From Chrysochromulina tobinii (taxonomy: Eukaryota > Haptophyta > Prymnesiales > Chrysochromulinaceae), in contig JWZX01001757.1 in the NCBI GenBank assembly GCA_001275005.1, positions 1 through 11,212 of the forward strand: a stretch of 11,212 nt of DNA. Direction: 5' to 3'. Shown in pieces: positions 6,758 through 11,212 of the stretch. Every line of letters begins with the position of its first letter. Position 1 is the first letter of the stretch. The notes beneath the pieces are model-generated. The model made no database searches. It was given only the letters and a program-made list of their open reading frames with translations, and had not been told where the DNA came from. A program made the position numbers and the translations under genes.

Positions 6758-9490
6758 ATGCCCATGGTGAGCTTGAAGCTCATGGCGGGAGCGGCGAGGA
6801 GTACGGTAGTTGCGTCCGCGAGTGTCCCGGCTCCCCCCGGTGTCTTTTTACCGGGTGAGTCCTTTACCGGTATGTGTGTCCCTACTCCGTACTCCCCCGG
6901 TGTCTTTTACCGTGGTGCTCAGCGTTCACAGCCAATGTTTAAAATTCGACACCCAAGACACCGGACCGGCGTACATTCGTGTGCGGTTACAACTAGCTCG
7001 GGGACCCCTGGACACTTTTCACAGCGTTCACACGCCTACCCGGTAGCGCCGTCAAAGCCAATGCACAATGTGTGGCTCCTGATGCAGGAGCGCGTCGGCT
7101 CAACCTGGCTCGCGTCGACGCACCTGCAGCAGCATCCAGAGGTGCACATGCTCAAAGGCGGACAGGGCGAGGCGTGCTTTGGCATGCCTTTCAAGACGCG
7201 TCGTGAGCAGGCCGAAGAGGCTTGCTTTGCACAATTGTTGGCGCATCGCTCCGCTTGCAAGGCACTCGGTGCACGTGTGTGCGGGTGGAAGGCCAAAGCA
7301 GACTTTTGTCCAACGTCGCGCTGCGAATCTTGGCTGTGGGTCCACATGCGCCCAATGGTCTTGCACCTGTACCGCCGTGACGTCTTGCGCCAGGCGCTTT
7401 CGCATGTGCTCGCGTCACACTCCAACGTGTGGACGTGCAAGGCGAGCAGCCCCGCGTGCCACGCAGCTCGACCGCCTGAGCAAATGGCGGACAAGATGAT
7501 GGGCGTGCTGCACTATCTGCGCCGGAGGCATCTGCATCGATGTCGGTACTTGCAGCGGCACGTGCCCAAGCCGTGGCATCAGATTGCATACGAGGACGTG
7601 GCAGATCACGCCCGCAGGCGTGCAGCCATCGCAACTGTGTACCGCTTCATTGGCGTCAACGCGTCGTTCCACAGCTGGCGCGACACGCGGCGGCGCCAGT
7701 CCGCGGAAGGAGCGCCGATTGCAAGCTCGCTGGGCCCCTCGGAACGTGCGCGGCTCATAGCGCTTCTACGTGGCGCGCACGCGCTTCGCGACGTACTGGT
7801 GTGGAGTCGATCCGAGAGAGAGAGCAGCTTTCCACAGTTCCGAAATATGCAGCACTGCGAGGAGAATGCCTCGACTCTGCCTGTGCATGGGCGGCAACTG
7901 GCGGCAGCTGCGACACTGCCTCCTTTGCCGCCTCCGAGCAACTCGACCGCCTGCCGCAGCTGTGGCGTGATGTACTGCGTGTACGTGCGCGAGCACATCG
8001 GCACCCCCCGACTCATCACGGAGGCCATCGCGTCCGCTGAGCAGCTGCGGCTCCGCATGCGGCCAACGTACCCCACCATGCTGTTTGCGAACGACGAGGC
8101 ACTTGCGCTCATCCGAGCGCGTGGCAAGCTGTCTCTGTGGAGTGCAGGGCATCGACGGCTCACACTGCCGGACACGCTGCTGCAACGTCGAGCCGCGAGC
8201 CGTACCGGAAGCCGACCGTCTCCATTTGCGTTCAAGCTTGCGGCTATGCTCGCTACCGAGTGGGAGGCTACGCTCTTCTTAGATGCGGACCTCTTCGTGC
8301 TCGAGCCCGCGCTCGTGCACACTCTGCTCACATCCACACTGCGTCTCGCCGACCTTGCAGCTCCCGTCGTGCCCGGGCGCCATAAGATGCTCGGCCAACG
8401 CGTGGCAGCCACCGCCCCTGGCGCTCCTGTGCTGTGCTCATGCCTGATGGCGTACCGTCGAGCGGCTCTGCCGTTGCTGCGCGACGCCGCAGAGAGGCTC
8501 CTGACCTTAAGCGAGCCTAGTCTGCTGCGCCAGGGCGATCAAGAGTACATCTGGCTCGCATGGACAGAGCGTTTCGCACAGGAGGGCGTGCGCGTGCTTC
8601 CTCTGCCCGAGGACTGGTATTGCCCGACAGAGGCGCTGCGAAGGTACTACGCGAGTGTGGGCACGCGATGCCAAGCCACGCATCAGCACCGCAGCAACCT
8701 CACGCAAGCCGTCCTTGCACGATCCGCCGGCGCTGTCCACCAGCGCCGGCTCTCAGCCGTCTCTTCTCGCGAGACGCCCTTGTCGCAGGTTTTTCGAGCG
8801 GCAGGCCGATGCTCGGATCCGTCGATCACCATCAATCAAGGTGGGCCGCGCACGCCACCGTCGCTGGTTCACCTCGAGCGCTGGGTGCCTGTGAGGCACA
8901 CAGTCTTCCGCTACTTCGATCCCTTGTATGAGGCGAACCTGTGGATGTACTTTGACTTCCTCGCGTATCGACAGTTCGAGAACAGTTCGAGAACACAGCG
9001 GTTGGATCCGACACAGCTGCCACCGCATCTGTTGTGGTACCTACCGAATCGCACGCTCTTCCTGTCCGATTCGATCGATCTCGCGCGCTACATCGGCCAG
9101 CGCGACTACAATCCGACGAGCCCCGACTACCGCAGCAAACTCGCCCTCATGCATGCCGCGTCACGTGTGCTCACTGAGGTCGATACGATCGTCTTCACCC
9201 ATCACGTCGATAAGGTGCAAACGTGTGGTCTGCGCTGCTGCGCTATTGACCACGCAACGGCCACTCGACGATACCCTGACTACAAGCCGCGCAACGCCAG
9301 CAAAGCAAGTCAAGACAAACCATGGCACACCGTGTATTTCACGGAGCTGGTGGCGCTGCGCGACTTCAGGCCGTACACCTGCCCTGCGCATCCGGCGCTC
9401 TGGCGCCCTCAGCATCGGCCCAGAGCGCCTGCGCCTCGCTGCCCGTGCACCCACCCCACGGTCGGTGGAAAGGCTCTAGGAGTGTGCTGA
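6758..9490 (+). CDS. Sulfotransferase - glycosyltransferase fusion protein
   Basis: The frame is 910 residues from the ATG at 6758. The first 101 residues are repeat-derived and unlike protein, so the ATG at 7061 (residue 102, MHNVWLLM) or an upstream exon may be the true start; a TTTTCACAG acceptor-like site ends at 7024. Residues 104-310 look like a PAPS-dependent sulfotransferase: the 5'-phosphosulfate loop ERVGSTWL (111-118), LHLYRRDVLRQALSHV (202-217) for the 3'-phosphate, then AYEDV (277-281) and YRFIGV. After a Pro/Ser linker (385-396), residues 400-625 look like a GT-A glycosyltransferase, with FKLAAMLATEWEATLFLDADLFVL around a DxD metal site (DAD, 509-511) and QGDQEYIWLAW (592-602). 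Residues 700-880 are conserved-looking but unrecognised. The protein could add and sulfate a sugar on a secreted glycan or glycoprotein. No signal anchor is visible, which is odd for a Golgi enzyme. The gene is divergent from the GNAT gene. Confidence 0.8.
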   Translation: MPMVSLKLMAGAARSTVVASASVPAPPGVFLPGESFTGMCVPTPYSPGVFYRGAQRSQPMFKIRHPRHRTGVHSCAVTTSSGTPGHFSQRSHAYPVAPSKPMHNVWLLMQERVGSTWLASTHLQQHPEVHMLKGGQGEACFGMPFKTRREQAEEACFAQLLAHRSACKALGARVCGWKAKADFCPTSRCESWLWVHMRPMVLHLYRRDVLRQALSHVLASHSNVWTCKASSPACHAARPPEQMADKMMGVLHYLRRRHLHRCRYLQRHVPKPWHQIAYEDVADHARRRAAIATVYRFIGVNASFHSWRDTRRRQSAEGAPIASSLGPSERARLIALLRGAHALRDVLVWSRSERESSFPQFRNMQHCEENASTLPVHGRQLAAAATLPPLPPPSNSTACRSCGVMYCVYVREHIGTPRLITEAIASAEQLRLRMRPTYPTMLFANDEALALIRARGKLSLWSAGHRRLTLPDTLLQRRAASRTGSRPSPFAFKLAAMLATEWEATLFLDADLFVLEPALVHTLLTSTLRLADLAAPVVPGRHKMLGQRVAATAPGAPVLCSCLMAYRRAALPLLRDAAERLLTLSEPSLLRQGDQEYIWLAWTERFAQEGVRVLPLPEDWYCPTEALRRYYASVGTRCQATHQHRSNLTQAVLARSAGAVHQRRLSAVSSRETPLSQVFRAAGRCSDPSITINQGGPRTPPSLVHLERWVPVRHTVFRYFDPLYEANLWMYFDFLAYRQFENSSRTQRLDPTQLPPHLLWYLPNRTLFLSDSIDLARYIGQRDYNPTSPDYRSKLALMHAASRVLTEVDTIVFTHHVDKVQTCGLRCCAIDHATATRRYPDYKPRNASKASQDKPWHTVYFTELVALRDFRPYTCPAHPALWRPQHRPRAPAPRCPCTHPTVGGKALGVC
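6801..6854 (+). repeat. Repeat unit B
   Basis: The head (GTACGGTAG) is a decayed form of TACCGGTA. The 3' part (6822-6854) matches unit A inverted and ends in the CCGGTGTCTTTTTACCGG hairpin (6837-6854). It is directly followed by GTGAGT, a strong 5' splice-site-like sequence. Confidence 0.8.
6865..6912 (+). repeat. Repeat unit C
   Basis: It begins with an intact TACCGGTA, continues TGTGTGTCCCT as in unit A, and ends CCGGTGTCTTTTACCG (one T shorter, 6897-6912). It follows unit B in direct orientation. A fourth half-copy, AGACACCGG, lies inverted at 6956-6964. Confidence 0.8.
8971..8992 (+). repeat. 11-bp tandem duplication inside the fusion gene
   Basis: ACAGTTCGAGA occurs twice in a row within codons for residues about 738-746. 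Eleven is not a multiple of three, so the duplication, if recent, would have shifted the frame. The frame nevertheless stays open and protein-like on both sides. Confidence 0.8.
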
Positions 9491-9786
9491 CTTAGTGCTG
9501 ACTCGTTGGTGAGCGCTGAGCCGCGGGCAGCGCACCTCCCCTCGAGTCTGGCCTCTGCTCAGGGTGTGCACCGGCCTTTGGATTTGCCACCGTTCGGTTG
9601 GCCACGTTCCGGGTGATAACTCGGCTAGGTGCAAGGTGGCGACGGACCGACGCGACGTCGATCTGATTTAGGTTATATTGCAGTTATGGCTATGTCTCGG
9701 TGAGCCTCACAACAACTTTCAACGATCAAACAGCCGAACCCTGCGGCATTCCATGATCACATTCGTCTATCAAAGGATCAGGATGG
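9491..9786. other. Convergent intergenic region
   Basis: These 296 bp lie between two convergent stop codons and should carry both 3' UTRs. A 9-base word GTGCTGACT is repeated 12 bases apart across the fusion-gene stop (9483-9503). I see no RNA gene or other element. Confidence 0.4.
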
Positions 9787-10746
9787 TCAGGGATCATATA
9801 TGCGCAACAGGCCAGTCGCCTTTGCGCGACAGATGGGGCACGCGTACTCGAGAGCGGCCAGGTTGGCGCATCGCTCACAAAGGCATCGATGACCGCACGG
9901 CGTGAGCGCATGGGTGCGCGGCCGCTCCAGGCACACGGTGCACTGCTGCCGATCGCTAATCGCGGCGGGCGTGCCGTGAGCCCACGAGAGAAGCGAGCCG
10001 CTGTCGACAGCTGCGTCTGAGCTGCCCACGCGCATCTGCTGCTTCAGGTCTGACAGTACCTGCAGCGCTGGCGCCAAGGTGGGCGAGTCGGCCGGAAGGC
10101 CCATGTCAGTCTGCGCCTTGACTATGGCGCAAGCCAGTCGGCGCATCTGGACGTTTGGCGCGCCCGGCCACAGGCTGAGCACCCGTCGAAGCAGCCGAGT
10201 CGTCGTCTCGGCATTATCGCCCATGCCGAGTACTCCGCGCTTCGCCTTTAGCACGAGCTCCAGCACAGTGTCGCCCTCCGCCAAGAACCAGAAGCGGGTG
10301 GCAGCCGGTATTATGGACCATTTCAGGAGCTCGCGATGGAAGCCGAATGCCTGCTTGAATCGCTGAGCAGCGATCCGTCGCCGAACCTCCCACGGTCCTT
10401 CCATGATTGCAGAAAGGGCGTGCGAGGCACCAAAGACAGCGCTGCCGACAAGTAGTGTGGGCGCTTCAAGAGGAGCCGTCATGATCGCCGCAACGCCGAT
10501 GGCTGCAGCCGCGCCACTGAATGCAAATTCATGCCCACAAAAGTCCCATGACGCTGGCCTGCTAGCCGACACAGATAGCCGACAGTCGAGTCCCAGGAGG
10601 TCCGTCACTCCGTGGGTCAGGAGGTCCTCTGCGCCGTCGGCGATCGCGTGGAGCACGTGCTCGGCTGCGCGCTCACGCGTAAGCAGCTCGTCCTCGGCGT
10701 CGTTCTCATCCTCGCCCCAATTCATCGCGTTTTTCCGAGGATTCAT
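9787..10746 (-). CDS. C-terminal RING finger protein, probable E3 ubiquitin ligase
   Basis: This 319-residue frame has an ATG at 10746-10744 and a TGA stop. The C terminus is a C3HC4 RING finger: C269-x2-C272, C284-x-H286 (PCGH), C290-x2-C293 and C303-P-I-C306. Its spacing and its position at the very end of the protein are like those of IAP, MDM2 and MUL1-type E3 ligases, which recruit a ubiquitin-charged E2. Residues about 76-113 are Ala/Gly/Leu/Val-rich and hydrophobic (GAAAAIGVAAIMTAP then LLVGSAVFGASHAL), long enough for one or two membrane helices. This suggests an organelle or ER membrane ligase. The N terminus is acidic (GEDENDAEDE). Residues 120-260 are helical and unrecognised. The target is unknown. 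It is in tandem with the Cys-rich gene to its right. Confidence 0.83.
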   Translation of the reverse strand: MNPRKNAMNWGEDENDAEDELLTRERAAEHVLHAIADGAEDLLTHGVTDLLGLDCRLSVSASRPASWDFCGHEFAFSGAAAAIGVAAIMTAPLEAPTLLVGSAVFGASHALSAIMEGPWEVRRRIAAQRFKQAFGFHRELLKWSIIPAATRFWFLAEGDTVLELVLKAKRGVLGMGDNAETTTRLLRRVLSLWPGAPNVQMRRLACAIVKAQTDMGLPADSPTLAPALQVLSDLKQQMRVGSSDAAVDSGSLLSWAHGTPAAISDRQQCTVCLERPRTHALTPCGHRCLCERCANLAALEYACPICRAKATGLLRIYDP

Positions 10747-10924
10747 ATTTCATTCATGTTAATACACACTAGACGGACCCGTGGCCAACTTTCGTGAATG
10801 AATAATTTTCACGTGACCATCATGCGCGCGCGCGCGCGCGACTCCGTTGCGCGTCTGCGAGAGGGCTGTGTCACATGTGTACCACATCGATTCGCGCGGT
10901 TGACGCCTTCATCACTACCGCCGG
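10747..10924. promoter_or_regulatory. Upstream region of the RING gene
   Basis: These 178 bp lie between the end of the Cys-rich frame and the RING start. They include a 17-base alternating GC tract (10824-10840), CACGTG (10810-10815 region, an E-box/G-box-like hexamer) and an AT-rich stretch next to the ATG. No gene is seen. Confidence 0.4.
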
Positions 10925-11212
10925 CTACCCCATCCCCGTTCGTCGTTTGTCGTTTCGGTGGTGAGTAGCTCTTCCTTTAGAACTTTTGTTCTTAGACTGG
11001 TTATGTACAGGACGCACACACACTGCCACCTTACAACATGTGACGATTGGTCGGTCCACATGTCGTCGGCCTGGGGCCGGGCGGAACTCCGAGCCGGGGC
11101 CGCCGCCGTCGCAATCGGCGTCGGAAGCCCAGTTGCACGTCTCGGCGCAGATGGGCGGAGGAGGCGGGAAGCGCGGGCCGCAGTCGGCGCAGTCGGTGCC
11201 GTAGATGCAGTC
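10925..11212 (-). CDS. Cys-rich, polyproline cell-surface-type protein, 3' fragment
   Basis: A minus-strand frame enters from the right edge and stays open to a TAG at 10927-10925 (95 codons). Its first 43 or so residues read YGTDCADCGPR, then a PPPPP linker, then CAETCNWASDADCDGGGPGSEF. I recognise this as the Cys-rich repeat common in microalgal predicted secreted proteins (C...C..ASDG.CDDGGPGSEY..C..GTDC.DCGPR), often strung on polyproline linkers. The window therefore holds the end of one repeat and the start of another. After GSEF the expected Cys and GTDC.DCGPR are missing and the sequence becomes basic and unstructured. The second repeat is thus truncated, or an intron begins near 11075. 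No clean GT donor is visible at that point. Function is unknown; a matrix or surface role is inferred. Confidence 0.6.
   Translation of the reverse strand, partial: DCIYGTDCADCGPRFPPPPPICAETCNWASDADCDGGGPGSEFRPAPGRRHVDRPIVTCCKVAVCVRPVHNQSKNKSSKGRATHHRNDKRRTGMG

Noticed and set aside
7606-8412. 268-codon minus-strand frame inside the fusion gene
   Set aside because: Ser/Arg/Ala-rich antisense shadow without motifs.
10986-11204. Plus-strand 72-codon frame at the right edge
   Set aside because: It lacks an ATG start, and the opposite strand carries the recognisable Cys-rich repeat.
1-11212. tRNA, rRNA or other structured RNA genes
   Set aside because: None recognised by eye on either strand; a tRNAscan-SE and Rfam search would settle this.

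Overview
The window looks like nuclear DNA of a GC-rich alga with a secondary plastid, most likely a haptophyte. Four things point this way. Genes are monocistronic on both strands, with no Shine-Dalgarno pattern. One gene carries a clean 66-nt GT-AG intron. The light-dependent protochlorophyllide reductase has a layered ER-plus-plastid leader. Proline-rich and Cys-rich cell-surface fragments of a kind common in microalgae sit at both edges. The lineage is an inference; no rRNA or other marker is present.

Layout, left to right: (1) the 5' end of a proline-rich, probably secreted protein leaves the window on the minus strand (190 to 1). (2) Divergent from it is a zeta-toxin-fold P-loop kinase with an N-terminal signal-like segment (534-1547, +). 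(3) Convergent to that is a Pro/Ser/Arg-rich coiled-coil protein (3553-1952, -). (4) Next is protochlorophyllide oxidoreductase in two exons (5125-4448 and 4381-3833, -). (5) A GNAT-fold acetyltransferase with a long extra tail follows (6496-5426, -). (6) Divergent from it, across a promoter region flanked by an outward-facing repeat, is a large fusion of a sulfotransferase domain and a DxD glycosyltransferase domain, followed by an unrecognised domain (6758-9490, +; the conserved part starts near 7061). (7) Convergent to that is a protein with a C-terminal RING finger and a hydrophobic segment (10746-9787, -). (8) The 3' part of a Cys-rich, polyproline cell-surface-type protein enters from the right edge (11212-10925, -).

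The genes do not form an operon or one evident pathway. Three of them (both edge genes and the sulfotransferase-glycosyltransferase) could be linked by secretion and extracellular glycoprotein or sulfated-glycan biology. POR is chlorophyll synthesis. The kinase, GNAT and RING proteins are probably regulatory, with unknown substrates.

Most worth a second look are: the sulfotransferase-glycosyltransferase fusion; a 38-bp exact segment shared in frame by POR and the neighbouring coiled-coil gene; the mirror-image repeat around the GNAT/sulfotransferase divergent promoter; the twin-arginine-like leader on POR; and the signal-like N terminus of the zeta-fold kinase.
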